Of a stretch of DNA of 64,000 nucleotides, positions 52,347-63,772 are shown piece by piece. This stretch comes from Candidatus Desulfofervidaceae bacterium. GTDB taxonomy: Bacteria; Desulfobacterota; Desulfofervidia; Desulfofervidales; Desulfofervidaceae. The stretch is from the NCBI GenBank assembly GCA_027038965.1, contig JALWFG010000014.1, positions 1 to 64,000 of the forward strand, in the 5' to 3' direction. The notes beneath the pieces are model-generated. The model did not search any database and was not told the origin of the DNA. It worked only from the letters and a program-made list of their open reading frames with translations. A program made the translations under genes and the position numbers. Position 1 is the first letter of the stretch; every line of letters begins with the position of its first letter.

Positions 52347-54134
52347 ATGGGCTACAAGCGAAATGAATATATCCCCCCAGAGGTATTAGATGAAATTAAG
52401 GCTGTAGCGAATATTGTAGAGATTATCAATGATTATGTGCCTCTAAAGCGAGTGGGGAAGAATTATGTTGCCCTGTGTCCATTTCATCAAGAGGATACCC
52501 CTTCCTTTACTGTAAGTGAAGAAAAGCAGATCTTTCATTGCTTTGGATGCGGTGCTGGCGGCAATGTATTTACCTTTTTGATGAAATACAAACAATGCAC
52601 CTTTTATGAGGCGGTAGCCGAGATTGCCCAGCGCTATGGGATTGACCTTTCTAAATTTAAGTTTTCTCCAGAAGAAAGCAGGCGCTATGAAAGGCTTAAG
52701 GGGTTATATGAACTTAACAAATTGGCTATGGAGTTTTTTCACAATTGCCTGCTTACACCAGAAACAGGTCAGGTGCCAGAGGAGGCAAAGACTGCTAGAG
52801 AATACTTTTTCAAACGAGGCATCAAAGAGGAGACCCTTAAGGCCTATAAGTTGGGTTATGCCCCTTCTCTGTGGAATGGATTAACAGCCTTTTTGAACCA
52901 AAAAGGGGCCGATTTGAGACTTGCGGCCGAGGCCGGTTTGGTAATTCAGAAAGGGACGGACAACTTCTATGACCGTTTCCGTAAGCGAATTATGTTTCCT
53001 ATAACGGATAATCGGGGGAGGGTAATCGCCTTTGGAGGGAGGGTATTAGATGATAGCCTTCCCAAATATATTAATTCTCCAGAAACCCCTGTCTATAAAA
53101 AGGGGAGGTGTCTTTACGGTGCCCATGTGGCCAAAGAGTGGTGTCAAAAAGAACAAAGCGTGATTTTAGTAGAGGGCTATTTTGACCTTTTGAGCCTTCA
53201 TGCCTCAGGGATAAAGAATGTGGTAGCCAGTTTAGGCACGGCCTTGACACCGGCTCAAGGCCGAATTTTAAAAAACCTGGCCCCCAGGGTGGTAGTATTG
53301 TATGATGCCGATACCGCAGGGCAAAAGGCGGCTGTGAGGACCCTTCCCATACTCTTGCCTTTGGGGTTAGAAGTAGAAATTGTGCTTTTACCTGAAGGGG
53401 ATGACCCAGATAGTTTCATTCAAAGAGATGGTGTAAATGCCTTTTATTACCTTTACCAGCAAAGACAGGTCTTATTGGATTGGTATTTGAGAGAGGGAGA
53501 AAAGAGAACCCGCCATGACCTCCAGACACGGATGGATTTTTTGAAAGAGGCCTACCAGTTAATTTCTCTTTTACCTAATCCCTTAAAACAGAAATATTAC
53601 GAAGACAAAATTTGTTCTTTGTTTGGAGTAAAAAGGGATATTTTCCCAAAACTTACTCAAAGGAAATCCTCAAGGTTTGGCGAAGGATTGACGTTGAGGA
53701 CTATGGATGTGGACTTTCTGGAGGACCAAATTCCTATATTTGACAAAAAAATTATCAAGTTTCTCCTTCAATATCCCCAATATCTCAAAGATTTTTCCTT
53801 GCCTGAGGTTTTAGAAGAAGTAAAGCATCCTGCTACTCAAAAAATTTTTCAGGAAATATCTGCATTTTATTCCCAACATCATCTTTTAGATACCGATATA
53901 TTAATTAATCGCCTAGATGAAACTTGTGGGGCCTTAGTGGCTCGTTGGTGCATGGAAGAAATACCTGAACCCCCTGAAGAGGTAGCTAAGGGATTTTTGC
54001 AGCTATTTCGTAAAAAAAGGCTTAAAAAACTTTCTTTACAAATAGAAGAGGCTGAGAAAATAGGCGATTGGGAAAAATTGACATCTTTGTTGAAACAGCA
54101 ATATACCTTAGCAAGGGAACTTAAAGGGATATAG
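52347..54134 (+). CDS. dnaG: DNA primase DnaG
   Basis: 595 residues. Zinc-binding [11 protein letters not shown]...[10 protein letters not shown] at about 43-68, a catalytic core with [35 protein letters not shown] near 275 and [10 protein letters not shown], and a C-terminal helicase-binding domain from about 450. It primes replication with DnaB. Followed ten bases later by rpoD, the old macromolecular-synthesis operon order. Confidence 0.96.
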   Translation: MGYKRNEYIPPEVLDEIKAVANIVEIINDYVPLKRVGKNYVALCPFHQEDTPSFTVSEEKQIFHCFGCGAGGNVFTFLMKYKQCTFYEAVAEIAQRYGIDLSKFKFSPEESRRYERLKGLYELNKLAMEFFHNCLLTPETGQVPEEAKTAREYFFKRGIKEETLKAYKLGYAPSLWNGLTAFLNQKGADLRLAAEAGLVIQKGTDNFYDRFRKRIMFPITDNRGRVIAFGGRVLDDSLPKYINSPETPVYKKGRCLYGAHVAKEWCQKEQSVILVEGYFDLLSLHASGIKNVVASLGTALTPAQGRILKNLAPRVVVLYDADTAGQKAAVRTLPILLPLGLEVEIVLLPEGDDPDSFIQRDGVNAFYYLYQQRQVLLDWYLREGEKRTRHDLQTRMDFLKEAYQLISLLPNPLKQKYYEDKICSLFGVKRDIFPKLTQRKSSRFGEGLTLRTMDVDFLEDQIPIFDKKIIKFLLQYPQYLKDFSLPEVLEEVKHPATQKIFQEISAFYSQHHLLDTDILINRLDETCGALVARWCMEEIPEPPEEVAKGFLQLFRKKRLKKLSLQIEEAEKIGDWEKLTSLLKQQYTLARELKGI

Positions 54135-54144
54135 GGGGTCTTTT

Positions 54145-55896
54145 ATGGCAGATGAGGAAAGAAACGAATTAGATGCCTATAAAAAGCTGATTTCTATGGG
54201 GAAGGAAAGGGGATATGTCACTTATGATGATTTGAATGAAATTTTGCCTGAAGAGCTTGTTAACAATAAGCTGGAACAGGTTATCAGCTTGTTTGATGAA
54301 ATGGAAATTGAAGTTCTTCAAAAGGCCCCTGCTTCTGGGGAAGAAGATAAGATGGATAAAGACTTTAAAGAGGAATCCTGCTTTGTTCCTTTGATGGATG
54401 TTACAAATGGTCGGAGTGTTGACCCCGTAAAACTCTATTTAAAAGAAATGGGTAGTGTTCCCTTGTTAACCAAAGAAGAAGAAACGGCCATTGCCAAGGT
54501 GATTGAAGAAGGGGAGAAAGAGGTTTTGGAGGCCTTGTTGGATTCAGGCATTGCTGTTAAAGAGATTATCAAAATAGGCAATCGTTTAAAAAGGAATGAG
54601 ATAGATATAAGACATGTAATCAGGGATTTAGATGAAGAGGAAATCAGCGAAGAAGACATTGCGGGTAAGAAACAGGAAGTGATAAATTTGTTTGACAAAA
54701 TAGCAGTCTTGCATAAGGAGGCCTCGGTTTTAAAGCAGGTATCTGGGCATAAAAAGCTTTCTGAAATGGATAGAAAAACCTTGGAAAAAAAGCTGGCCCA
54801 GAATAAACAGAAAATGTGTGAGTGTTTGCAAGAGATAAGGCTAAATAAAAAACAGATTAACCGCATTGTAGATATAATTAAAAAGGTGATGACCAAAGTA
54901 GAATCTTACGAACAGTGTATTGGGGCCTGCGTTTTAAAGACAGGCCTTCCTTTAAACAAACTCAAAGAGAAAATGGAATTCCTTAAAAAATATCCCCAAA
55001 GGGCTGAAGAAATCGCCCAGGAATTAAACCTGTCCTTGGAAGAACTTGAAGATATAGAGGAAAGGCTCAAAAAGGGGGTTAGAGGCATTTCCCACATTGA
55101 AGGGCAAACAAATTCCTCTATAAAAATTTTAAGAGATGTTTTAAATCGGATTAAAGAAGGAGAAAAAAAGGCTCAAGAGGCAAAGAAAAAGCTTGTTGAG
55201 GCCAATTTGCGCCTTGTGGTAAGCATTGCCAAAAGATATACCAACAGGGGATTACACTTTTTGGACTTGATTCAAGAGGGAAACATTGGACTGATGCGGG
55301 CAGTAGAGAAGTTTGATTACCGTCGAGGATACAAATTCAGCACCTACGCTACCTGGTGGATTAGACAGGCCATTACCAGAGCCATTGCCGACCAGGCTCG
55401 AACCATTCGCATTCCAGTCCACATGATAGAAACCATGAACAAATTAATTCGGGTAACCCGCCTCCTTATTCAAGAAAAAGGAAGGGAACCCACCCCGGAA
55501 GAAATTGCTGAGAAAATGGATTTTCCTGTAGAGAAGGTAAACAAAATCTTACGTATTACCAAAGAACCAATTTCCTTAGAGACCCCTGTGGGAGACGATG
55601 AGGATAGCGTTTTGAGCGACTTTCTTGAAGATAAAAAAAATCTACCCCCAGAGGAAGCGGCCATTAAAATGGATCTTGCCCAGCAAACCCGGAAGGTGTT
55701 GTCTACTCTTACCCCGAGGGAAGAAAAGGTCTTGCGTATGCGTTTTGGAATTGGGGAGCAGGCCGATCACACCTTAGAAGAAGTAGGACGGATTTTTTCC
55801 GTGACTCGGGAAAGAATTAGACAAATAGAGGCCAAGGCCCTACGAAAAATGCGCCATCCAAGCAGAAGCAAACACCTAAAAAGCTTTTTAGATTAA
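54145..55896 (+). CDS. rpoD: Primary sigma factor RpoD (sigma70)
   Basis: 583 residues. Region 1.1 at the N-terminus ([21 protein letters not shown]), region 1.2 [21 protein letters not shown] near 92, a non-conserved insert at about 120-340, then region 2 [39 protein letters not shown] and [14 protein letters not shown], and region 4 with the [24 protein letters not shown]. Consistent with the near-perfect TTGACA/TATAAT-type promoters seen in the window. Confidence 0.97.
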   Translation: MADEERNELDAYKKLISMGKERGYVTYDDLNEILPEELVNNKLEQVISLFDEMEIEVLQKAPASGEEDKMDKDFKEESCFVPLMDVTNGRSVDPVKLYLKEMGSVPLLTKEEETAIAKVIEEGEKEVLEALLDSGIAVKEIIKIGNRLKRNEIDIRHVIRDLDEEEISEEDIAGKKQEVINLFDKIAVLHKEASVLKQVSGHKKLSEMDRKTLEKKLAQNKQKMCECLQEIRLNKKQINRIVDIIKKVMTKVESYEQCIGACVLKTGLPLNKLKEKMEFLKKYPQRAEEIAQELNLSLEELEDIEERLKKGVRGISHIEGQTNSSIKILRDVLNRIKEGEKKAQEAKKKLVEANLRLVVSIAKRYTNRGLHFLDLIQEGNIGLMRAVEKFDYRRGYKFSTYATWWIRQAITRAIADQARTIRIPVHMIETMNKLIRVTRLLIQEKGREPTPEEIAEKMDFPVEKVNKILRITKEPISLETPVGDDEDSVLSDFLEDKKNLPPEEAAIKMDLAQQTRKVLSTLTPREEKVLRMRFGIGEQADHTLEEVGRIFSVTRERIRQIEAKALRKMRHPSRSKHLKSFLD

Positions 55897-55911
55897 CGTC
55901 TTTTTTATCCC

Positions 55912-55939
55912 TTGCACCAAAAAAACATCGTGCTAAAAT
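55912..55939 (+). promoter_or_regulatory. Possible promoter of gatCA
   Basis: TTGCAC (55912-55917) and TAAAAT (55934-55939) with a 16-base spacer in the gap between rpoD and gatC. Confidence 0.4.
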
Positions 55940-55969
55940 TGTCGCAATTATCCTTTAGAGGAGGCCAGA

Positions 55970-56257
55970 ATGAAAATTAGCAGACAAGAGGTTGCCCATG
56001 TGGCCAGGTTGGCCCGTCTTTCTTTCTCAGAAGATGAAATGGAGCTTTTTACAAATCAGCTTAATCAGATTCTGCTTTACATGGAGAAATTGAATGAAAT
56101 AGATACCCAAAATATTAAGCCTACCTACCATGCCTTAGAACTTACTAATGTGTTGCGAGAAGACAAAGTAGGTCCCTCTCTGCCGCCAGAGAGGGTCTTG
56201 TCCAATGCCCCAGCCGAAAACAAAGACATGTTTGTTGTCCCCCGGATAATCAGATAA
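55970..56257 (+). CDS. gatC: Asp-tRNA(Asn)/Glu-tRNA(Gln) amidotransferase subunit GatC
   Basis: 95 residues. VAHVARLARLSFSEDEMELF and YMEKLNEIDTQNIKPTYHAL, then LREDKVGPSLPPERVLSNAP, the standard GatC sequence blocks. GatC braces GatA and GatB for transamidation of misacylated tRNA. GAGGAGG precedes the ATG. GatB is not within the window. Confidence 0.95.
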   Translation: MKISRQEVAHVARLARLSFSEDEMELFTNQLNQILLYMEKLNEIDTQNIKPTYHALELTNVLREDKVGPSLPPERVLSNAPAENKDMFVVPRIIR

Positions 56258-56284
56258 CGGGTAATATTTTTTAAGGAGAAGGCG

Positions 56285-57742
56285 ATGCTGGCACAAAAGA
56301 CCATTCATGAGCTTCACAGGCTTTTAACTAAAAAGGAAATCAAGCCTCAAGAGATTGTTACTTCCATTTTTGAGCGGATTGGGAGGGTAGAGCCTCAAGT
56401 CAAGGCCTACCTAACTTTGATCCAAGAAGATGCCATGAAGCAGGCCAAGATAGCCGAAGAAAAAATCTTAAAAGGCGAGGTTTTGCCCTTAACTGGCATT
56501 CCTTTGGCCATTAAAGACAACATTTGTACCGAAGGCATAAAGACTACCTGTGCCTCTAAGATGCTTGAAAGCTTTGTTCCTCCGTATGATGCTACTGTTA
56601 TTCAGATCTTGAAGGCACAGAATGCCATTTTTGTTGGTAAGACCAATATGGACGAATTTGCCATGGGCTCTTCTACTGAAAATTCGGCCTTTCAAATTAC
56701 TCGTAATCCTTGGAATTTGGAGCGAGTGCCCGGTGGTTCTTCAGGTGGCTCTGCCGCGGCCGTAGCGGCCGATGAGTGCATCGCCGCTTTGGGTTCAGAT
56801 ACAGGTGGTTCCATCAGGCAACCGGCCTCATTTTGCGGTGTAGTGGGCGTGAAACCTACTTATGGATGTGTGTCCAGATTTGGGCTGGTGGCCTTTGCCT
56901 CTTCCTTGGACCAAATTGGCCCCTTGGCCAAGGATGTTCAGGATGCAGCTATCCTTTTAACCGCTATTGCCGGACACGACCCCAACGATTCTACTTCAGC
57001 TCCCATAGAAAAAAAGGACTATACGTCCAAAATCGGTCAGGAAATTAGGGGCATGAAAATTGGAATTCCTAAAGAGGCAGTTCAAGAAGGTTTGGATAAA
57101 GATGTTCAGGGTGTGTTCGAAAAGGACGTTGAAATTTTTCGGTCCTTGGGCGCAGAGATAGTGGAGGTTTCCTTGCCCCATCTAGAATATGCCGTGGCTG
57201 TTTACTACATTATTGCTCCGGCCGAAGCCAGCTCGAATCTGGCTCGGTATGACGGTGTCAAATATGGTTTTAGAGACGAGGGGGGCGAAAACTTGATTGA
57301 TATGTATTGTCGCACCCGTTCGCTGGGCTTTGGGCCTGAGGTTAAAAGGAGGATTATGTTAGGCACCTATGCCTTATCTGCTGGCTATTATGACGCCTAT
57401 TACAAAAAAGCTTCCCAGGTTAGGACCTTGATTAAACAAGATTTTTTGAATGCCTTTAAGAAATGTGATGTAATTTTGACCCCAGTTTCTCCTACTCCAG
57501 CCTTTAAGATTGGTGAAAAGACATCTGATCCACTTCAGATGTACCTTTCCGATATTTATACCATTCCCATTAACCTGGCGGGTGTGCCGGCCATTTCCTT
57601 ACCAGGTGGTTTAAGTCCGGACAGATTGCCAATAGGCCTTCAAATTATTGGCCCACATTTTAGTGAAGAGGAGCTTTTCAAAGTCGCCTATCAGTTTGAA
57701 CAGGCATTGAGCTTTAAAGAAAAACCACGATTGGAGGAATGA
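56285..57742 (+). CDS. gatA: Asp-tRNA(Asn)/Glu-tRNA(Gln) amidotransferase subunit GatA
   Basis: 485 residues, amidase-signature enzyme. Catalytic Lys in PLAIKDNI near 77, then [14 protein letters not shown] and [15 protein letters not shown] with the cis-Ser/Ser pair. The C-terminal end [20 protein letters not shown] is typical. It releases ammonia from Gln for GatB. Starts 27 bases after gatC. Confidence 0.97.
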   Translation: MLAQKTIHELHRLLTKKEIKPQEIVTSIFERIGRVEPQVKAYLTLIQEDAMKQAKIAEEKILKGEVLPLTGIPLAIKDNICTEGIKTTCASKMLESFVPPYDATVIQILKAQNAIFVGKTNMDEFAMGSSTENSAFQITRNPWNLERVPGGSSGGSAAAVAADECIAALGSDTGGSIRQPASFCGVVGVKPTYGCVSRFGLVAFASSLDQIGPLAKDVQDAAILLTAIAGHDPNDSTSAPIEKKDYTSKIGQEIRGMKIGIPKEAVQEGLDKDVQGVFEKDVEIFRSLGAEIVEVSLPHLEYAVAVYYIIAPAEASSNLARYDGVKYGFRDEGGENLIDMYCRTRSLGFGPEVKRRIMLGTYALSAGYYDAYYKKASQVRTLIKQDFLNAFKKCDVILTPVSPTPAFKIGEKTSDPLQMYLSDIYTIPINLAGVPAISLPGGLSPDRLPIGLQIIGPHFSEEELFKVAYQFEQALSFKEKPRLEE

Positions 57743-57743
57743 T

Positions 57744-59216
57744 ATGCAATTTAAATTAGTAGGTAAAAATATCAGTGGCTTAACTGGAGGTTGTCTGGCC
57801 GTTGGGGTTTATGAAGGCCAGGTGTTAACCCCTTTAGGAAAAGAGGTCGATCAGGCTATGACAGGCCTTCTTTCCGATTTTTTAAAAGACATTGGGTTTG
57901 AGGCCAAGTGTGGAAATAGTGTCTTTATGCCTGGGCATAAGGATATCAAATTTAAGAATATCGTTGTAGTGGGGTTGGGCAAAAAGGAGGAATTAAGACC
58001 GGATGTCGTGCGTCAGGCATCTGCGGCGGCCTTGAAAAAGGCCAAAGAAATCAAAAATGCAGATTTATTTTTGGAAATGTTGGGAAAGGAAGTCTTAGGG
58101 GATAAGGTGGCCAAATACTTGGTTGAGGGCATTTTGCTTGGCAATTATCACTTTGATAAATACAAAAGAAAGAAAGAGACCGAGATAGAGGTTTCAGAAA
58201 TCAAAATTCTCGAAGACGATAGTGTCCAAGATACCGTCTTAGAAGGCCAGCTCTTGGCAGAAGGTGCCAACTTTGTGAGAGATTTGGTCAATGAACCGGG
58301 AAACGTGATTAGGCCGGAAGACTTGGCCCAAAGGGCGAGAGACCTGGCCCGAGAATATGGGCTCGAGTGCACCGTATTTAATGAAGAGGAACTTAAAAAA
58401 AGGGGTATGAATGGGATCTTGGCCGTAGGACAAGGTAGTGCTCATCCCCCTCGGTTTATACATCTGGTGTACAGACCCCAGCCAGCCCTCAAAAAGATTG
58501 TCTTTGTAGGTAAAGGGATTACCTTTGACAGCGGGGGGTTAGATATCAAACCAGAACAGTTTATGAAGACTATGAAGTGCGATAAGGCAGGTGCCTGCGC
58601 GGTATTGGGATTGATGAAGTTGGTAGCCCAGTTGAAACTACCCTTGGAGGTGCATGGCCTCATTCCTACAGCCGAAAATATGCCTGGCGGAAATGCCTTT
58701 CATCCTGATGATATTATCGTTTACAACAATGGCAAGTCCGTAGAAATTGATAATACCGATGCTGAAGGTAGACTTATTCTGGCCGATGCCCTGATATATG
58801 GTTCCAACCTTAAACCCGACTACATGATAGATATGGCTACATTGACCGGGGCCTGTATGGTGGCCTTGGGTAGACTAACTACGGGTGTTTTTACTGAAAA
58901 TCAAGCCTTAGCTACTGAGATCAAAGAAACAGGAGAAGAAACTGGAGAAAAATTTTGGCCGTTGCCCCTTGATGAAGACTTAAAAGAAGACATTAAAGGC
59001 AAGTTTGGTGATATTAAAAATGTGGGTTCTCGCTATGGAGGCGCCATTACTGCTGGCCTGTTTTTGAAGGAATTTGTTGGAGATAAGGTAAAAAACTGGG
59101 TGCATTTGGATATTGCTGGGCCGGCCTTTTTAGAAAAACCTTGGAAGTACTATGCCGAAGGGGCTACTGGGGTGCCAGTGCGGACCCTGCTGGAATGGCT
59201 AAAAGGGATAAAATAG
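57744..59216 (+). CDS. pepA: Leucyl aminopeptidase PepA (M17)
   Basis: 490 residues. The C-terminal catalytic domain has VGKGITFDSGGLDIKP, NTDAEGRLILADAL (the M17 signature) and KTMKCDKAGA with the metal-binding Lys and Asp. The N-terminal domain carries the usual loose sequence (VVVGLGKKEEL). A zinc/manganese hexamer that trims peptides; some relatives bind DNA. One base after gatA. Confidence 0.95.
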   Translation: MQFKLVGKNISGLTGGCLAVGVYEGQVLTPLGKEVDQAMTGLLSDFLKDIGFEAKCGNSVFMPGHKDIKFKNIVVVGLGKKEELRPDVVRQASAAALKKAKEIKNADLFLEMLGKEVLGDKVAKYLVEGILLGNYHFDKYKRKKETEIEVSEIKILEDDSVQDTVLEGQLLAEGANFVRDLVNEPGNVIRPEDLAQRARDLAREYGLECTVFNEEELKKRGMNGILAVGQGSAHPPRFIHLVYRPQPALKKIVFVGKGITFDSGGLDIKPEQFMKTMKCDKAGACAVLGLMKLVAQLKLPLEVHGLIPTAENMPGGNAFHPDDIIVYNNGKSVEIDNTDAEGRLILADALIYGSNLKPDYMIDMATLTGACMVALGRLTTGVFTENQALATEIKETGEETGEKFWPLPLDEDLKEDIKGKFGDIKNVGSRYGGAITAGLFLKEFVGDKVKNWVHLDIAGPAFLEKPWKYYAEGATGVPVRTLLEWLKGIK

Positions 59217-59239
59217 GCCTGAATTTCCCTTTGTTTTCA

Positions 59240-59262
59240 GGGCCCGTAACCAATTCGGGTCC
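59240..59262. terminator. Possible bidirectional stem between pepA and panB
   Basis: GGGCCCG and CGGGTCC (one G-U pair) around a 9-base loop in the 60-base gap between two convergent genes. No T-run follows, so the call is weak. Confidence 0.35.
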
Positions 59263-59276
59263 TATCATTGTGAACC

Positions 59277-60122
59277 TTATTTAGAATCTGTGATGCGTTT
59301 TATTTCTTGCCAAAGTTCGTCTGAAAGACTATAGGCATGACCTAAGTCTGGAAAGCTTCCTTCTTTAACCTCTTTTTGAAATTGAGAGATGGCTTCTTTG
59401 ATTTGGGATGCAAGATTGGCATAACTTTTCACAAATTTCGGTTTATGTCCAATAGTAATGCCTAAAAGGTCATTAATGACCAAGACTTGACCATCGCAAT
59501 AAGGTCCAGAACCAATTCCTATGGTGATGACGGAGCACCTTTGGGTGATTAGTTTAGTAAGCTGGTAAGGAACACACTCAATGACAATCCCAAACACGCC
59601 AGCCCTTTCCAATTCCTGAGCATCCTGAAGGAGTTTTTGGGCCGTTTTGATATCCTTGCCTTGGACCTTATATCCCCCTAATTGGGCAATTCGTTGGGGG
59701 GTAAGACCAATATGTCCTAAGACAGGGACCCCAGCCTTTACAATGGCCTCAATCTTATCTACGACCTCAGTTCCTCCTTCTAATTTAACGGCATCACATC
59801 CAGCCTTCATAAAGAGACAGGCATTTTTTACGGCTTCTTCAGTAGAGGTTTGATAAGACATAAATGGCATATCTCCTATAAGGAAGGCACGCCTTACGGC
59901 CCTCTTTACGGCCTGAGTATGATGAAGCATTTCTTCCATGGTTACCGGAAGGGTAGATTCATATCCAAGTTCCACCATGCCCAAGGAATCACCTACCAGG
60001 ACAGCATCTATTTCGGATTCATCTATAAAATGGGCAAATGGATAGCTGTATGCCGTTAGCATGGTAATCCTTTCACCCCTTGCCTTTTTGGCCTTCAAAT
60101 CTAAAATGGTTATCTTTTTCAT
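59277..60122 (-). CDS. panB: Ketopantoate hydroxymethyltransferase PanB
   Basis: 281 residues. The metal/substrate motifs are MLTAYSYPFA, VLVGDSLGMVELGYESTLPV, GDMPFMSYQ, EGG and GHIGLTPQ. It adds a hydroxymethyl group to 2-ketoisovalerate on the way to pantothenate and CoA. Normal length. No panC or panD next to it. Confidence 0.96.
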   Translation of the reverse strand: MKKITILDLKAKKARGERITMLTAYSYPFAHFIDESEIDAVLVGDSLGMVELGYESTLPVTMEEMLHHTQAVKRAVRRAFLIGDMPFMSYQTSTEEAVKNACLFMKAGCDAVKLEGGTEVVDKIEAIVKAGVPVLGHIGLTPQRIAQLGGYKVQGKDIKTAQKLLQDAQELERAGVFGIVIECVPYQLTKLITQRCSVITIGIGSGPYCDGQVLVINDLLGITIGHKPKFVKSYANLASQIKEAISQFQKEVKEGSFPDLGHAYSLSDELWQEIKRITDSK

Positions 60123-60194
60123 TTCTCACCGCCTTTATTTTTCGTTTTTTTTAGTGCACCATAGGCCTTTTGTCAATGAGATTCACTTGAAGAT

Positions 60195-61172
60195 TCACTT
60201 GGGCCAGTAATAAACGGCTACTGCTACCAAAGTAATGATTGTCTGCCTTAGCGTTTGGGAAACTAACATGAGTTGGGTTCCTAGCCTGGGACCAAAGATA
60301 CCCCAATAATAAGGCACAAGGTATCTCATACTGGCAATGCTTGTTAAGACAGTCCCAATGAGCAAAGAGAGGATAATTTGTTTGCCGTTTAGAACATGAT
60401 TTACCAAAAAGTTTGAGGCCACGGTATAGGCTGGAAGGCTTCCGGCAAATTGGGCTGCTACGATAGATAAGGCTTGAGGAGGCAAAGGAAGAAACCTCAT
60501 AATAGGCTCTAACCATTTATTGAGGAAATCAAATAGGTGAAATTTGATGACATAAAATACTGAAATTGTTACAGGAATAGTGATAAATAGGATCCGCTTA
60601 AGCATTGGTAAAGATTTAATAAGGCTTTTCTTAAGGGCACCTTTTATCTTAGGGGGATTAATTTGCCTTTCAAAACTTTTTTTAAATTGTGGAGGCAATA
60701 CAAATCTGCCGACAGTTAAAATAATGCTTGTCTTAATAAGGCCCACAAGGACCAGAAGGAGGAAATAGATTGTTCCTACTCTTCCCAATAACGGGATCAA
60801 TATTGGGAGCATACTTCGCCAATGCATAATCATGGCGGGGAATGAATTGGCCATAGAGGCAATAAAAAGTTCTTTTTTGCTGATTTCTCCCTTTTGATAA
60901 AGTTCCATGAGCATAGTATTGGCCGCTGTCGGGGAGGCAAAGGCCGTAATGAAGCTTAGTCCTGAGGCAGGATGGAGATGTCCCCATCTCACTACTGGAC
61001 GGGCCAAATAGGTAAATCGTTCAATATACCCTAGTATGGTTACCAAGTTTACCAAAACTACTGCCACAACCATTAAAGGAATCATTACCGAAAGATATTT
61101 TAGGGCAGCAATTAGGGGATCAAAAAAAACAATGGGATTCATTGTATGTACTACACTAGCCAAGTTATACAT
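60195..61172 (-). CDS. Membrane protein with nucleoside-recognition (Gate) domains
   Basis: 325 residues from the ATG at 61172; a TTG at 61181 and an ATG at 61142 are alternatives, none with a good ribosome site. About eight to nine hydrophobic helices in two Gate-like halves (about 25-150 and 200-320), with FITAFASPTAANTMLMELYQ and AAQFAGSLPAYTVASNFLVN as mirrored pore-type motifs. Relatives include spore maturation proteins and transporters of unknown substrate. It follows glnD closely. Confidence 0.7.
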   Translation of the reverse strand: MYNLASVVHTMNPIVFFDPLIAALKYLSVMIPLMVVAVVLVNLVTILGYIERFTYLARPVVRWGHLHPASGLSFITAFASPTAANTMLMELYQKGEISKKELFIASMANSFPAMIMHWRSMLPILIPLLGRVGTIYFLLLVLVGLIKTSIILTVGRFVLPPQFKKSFERQINPPKIKGALKKSLIKSLPMLKRILFITIPVTISVFYVIKFHLFDFLNKWLEPIMRFLPLPPQALSIVAAQFAGSLPAYTVASNFLVNHVLNGKQIILSLLIGTVLTSIASMRYLVPYYWGIFGPRLGTQLMLVSQTLRQTIITLVAVAVYYWPK

Positions 61173-61196
61173 AAAAGCCAAACGAAATGGGAATTC

Positions 61197-63767
61197 CTAC
61201 TCCAAAATAACCTTTTTTAGACTGTGCCTGATTTGTTCAATTCTAGCCTTGTCTTCTATCTTTTCTCCATCCTTCTCTTGGACATAAAACACGTCTACGG
61301 CATAGTCCAAGCTGGTGGAAACCTTGGCGAGATGGATGTTTACCTTTAACTGGGCTAGACACTGGGCCAATTTAAATAGCAGACATGGTTTATCAGGGGT
61401 AAAGACTTCAATGATGGTATAAAAGTAAGAACTTTTATTGTCTATCTTTATTTCAGATTGGGGAGAAGGCAGGTCCTTACGATGAAGCAAACTTGGGCGA
61501 CATCTGGATTTTAGACTTTCTTTAAGGTTTAAGTCTCCTTCGATAGCCCGACAAAGATCGTTTTCTACACCCCTTTTTCTTTCTTCAATTTCATATAGGC
61601 TATTTGTTTTCACCCAAAAGGTATCAAGGGCAATTTTGTTATCCCAGGTGTAGGCCTGAACATTAAAGATATCAAATTGATGTAAGGATAGAACCCCAGT
61701 AATTTTGGCCAATAATCCTAAAAAATCCCAAGTGGCGATGGTCAGTTTGAAATGAGAGGGGGTATGATTTTCCTCCCACAAAAATACGGCCGGCCGATGG
61801 TAGAGTCCCTTGGCCATACCATAGTGGTTGATAATATCAGAGACTGGGGTATTCAAGAGATAGCGTTGGGGAAGGCTTTCAAGATTTGGTTTTTCATGAA
61901 ACTTGGCCTCTATTTTTTCTATCAATTCTGTTTTTACCCTTTCAAGTCTTTGCCAGGTGTCCTTTTTACCAAATTCCTTTCCTTCTAAGATTTGTTTTAC
62001 TTTAAAAAACAGTTCTGTAATAAGGGACATTTTCCATTCTGTAAATGCCCTAGGGCCTGTTGCCTTGGCATCGGCAAATGAAAGAATATAGAGATATTTA
62101 AGTCGGGTGATATCTCCTATCTTCTGAGCGGTATCAATAATTACCTTTTCGTCATCAAGGTCTCTTCTTTGGGCAATATGGGACAAAAGAAGGTGATTTT
62201 TGACTAACCATATAATATCTTCGGCCTTTGTTTTTTCCATTTGCCATTTGGCTAAAATTTCTCTGGTGGCTTTGGCGCCTGTGTCGGTGTGAGGGTGTCC
62301 AAGGCCTTTACCCAAATCATGAAATAGGGCTGCCAGAAAGAGGACTTCTGATTGGCCTATTTCTTGAGATACAGCCGTAAAGACAGGGAATTTATTCTTA
62401 TATTCGCCCTTTTGAAGTTGCTTTATTTCTTGAAGGGTGTGAAAAGAGTGCAGATCAACGGTATAAATGTGGTAGATGTTATGCTGAGGCAGATGCAATA
62501 TATAATTCCATTCAGGAATAAGGCTGCAAAGAAGGCCTTGATAAGTCATATCTTCAAGGTAAGGGAGCAAATTCCCCTCTTGGTTCAAAAACTCTATAAA
62601 GGCATTTTGAGCCTTGGGATTTAAGGAAAACCAACCACCTAAAGACTGATTTATGTCCTGCATGACAGAATGAATGGAAATCCCTATGGTGGCACCATAT
62701 GCCAGGGCCCACCGATACACCTTAAGGATTAATACAGGCTCCTTAAAAAAGATTTTTGGATTTTTAGCTTCGATTTTTCCATTTTCAAAATAGACAGCCT
62801 CCATTTTTTCTTTAGTGTCCTTAGAGACCGATTTATGGAGAACTCTAGCAAATATTAGGTAAGTGATATGTTTAATGTTAAAGGAATGTTTAAAGAAACT
62901 TCTCATAAACACCTCTATAGGCTTAAGGTGTCCTAAAGGTTCTACCTTTAGTAATTGGCATATCTTTTCTTGTTGTCCAAAGGATAGCTCATCGTCTTCC
63001 CTACCGCTCAAATAATGAAGGTAATTTCTTATCTCCCACAGAAAATCCGTGGCTTTTTCCAAATCCTCTTTTTCCTTCCTTAACAATATTCCCTTTTTGC
63101 AAAGGGCCTCAAGGCTATCTGTTTGATAACAGAGCAATCCTATCCATAAGATGGTATGATAATCCCTTAGGCCTCCAATTCCTTCCTTAATATGTGGTTC
63201 AAGCAAATAAATGTGTTGGTTGTAATGGCGGTGCCTTTTTTGATATTCAGAATATAAGCGTTTTAAGATGGCCTTGGATTGGATACCAATCATGCCCTTT
63301 AGCGAATTTTGAAATTTTTCAAAAAGGTCTTTATTCCCGATTAAAAATCTATGGGTTAACATAGACATCAAGGCAGAAAATTCTTCCTGGGCCACTTGAA
63401 GACATTCTTCTATGGTGCGAAAGCTATGGTCAAGATTCAGCTTGCAGTCCCAACACCGCTGGACAAAATCCTCAATTATCCCTCTACAGGATTCAGACAC
63501 GTTTTCTTTATGCAGGATAAGCAAATCAACGTCCGAAAAGAAACTCATTTCTCTGCGGCCGTATCCTCCAATGGCTATCAAGGCAATTTCCTCATTTATT
63601 TTTTCAGCCCCAAGTTCAGCCCACAATTCAACGATGGTTTGGTCAATAAGTTTGGTTATTTGAGAGGTAACTTGCCTTCCCCCCGCTCCTTTAAGGTGAA
63701 CTTCCTTAAGCCTTTGCATTTCCTTGCCTAAATTTAACACCCTGGCATCCTCCAGATGCGGTTTCAT
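61197..63767 (-). CDS. glnD: Bifunctional PII uridylyltransferase/uridylyl-removing enzyme GlnD
   Basis: 856 residues from the ATG at 63767 (GAGGGA upstream; the frame opens at 63785). Nucleotidyltransferase motif GGYGRREMSFFSDVDLL at 67-83, GlnD-type linker, an HD domain with LAALFHDLGKGLGHPH near 480, and two ACT domains at the C-terminus (LTIATWDFLGLLAKITGVL and TIIEVFTPDKPCLLFKLAQC). It modifies PII proteins in response to glutamine. No glnB or amt gene is in the window. Confidence 0.95.
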   Translation of the reverse strand: MKPHLEDARVLNLGKEMQRLKEVHLKGAGGRQVTSQITKLIDQTIVELWAELGAEKINEEIALIAIGGYGRREMSFFSDVDLLILHKENVSESCRGIIEDFVQRCWDCKLNLDHSFRTIEECLQVAQEEFSALMSMLTHRFLIGNKDLFEKFQNSLKGMIGIQSKAILKRLYSEYQKRHRHYNQHIYLLEPHIKEGIGGLRDYHTILWIGLLCYQTDSLEALCKKGILLRKEKEDLEKATDFLWEIRNYLHYLSGREDDELSFGQQEKICQLLKVEPLGHLKPIEVFMRSFFKHSFNIKHITYLIFARVLHKSVSKDTKEKMEAVYFENGKIEAKNPKIFFKEPVLILKVYRWALAYGATIGISIHSVMQDINQSLGGWFSLNPKAQNAFIEFLNQEGNLLPYLEDMTYQGLLCSLIPEWNYILHLPQHNIYHIYTVDLHSFHTLQEIKQLQKGEYKNKFPVFTAVSQEIGQSEVLFLAALFHDLGKGLGHPHTDTGAKATREILAKWQMEKTKAEDIIWLVKNHLLLSHIAQRRDLDDEKVIIDTAQKIGDITRLKYLYILSFADAKATGPRAFTEWKMSLITELFFKVKQILEGKEFGKKDTWQRLERVKTELIEKIEAKFHEKPNLESLPQRYLLNTPVSDIINHYGMAKGLYHRPAVFLWEENHTPSHFKLTIATWDFLGLLAKITGVLSLHQFDIFNVQAYTWDNKIALDTFWVKTNSLYEIEERKRGVENDLCRAIEGDLNLKESLKSRCRPSLLHRKDLPSPQSEIKIDNKSSYFYTIIEVFTPDKPCLLFKLAQCLAQLKVNIHLAKVSTSLDYAVDVFYVQEKDGEKIEDKARIEQIRHSLKKVILE

Positions 63768-63772
63768 TTCCC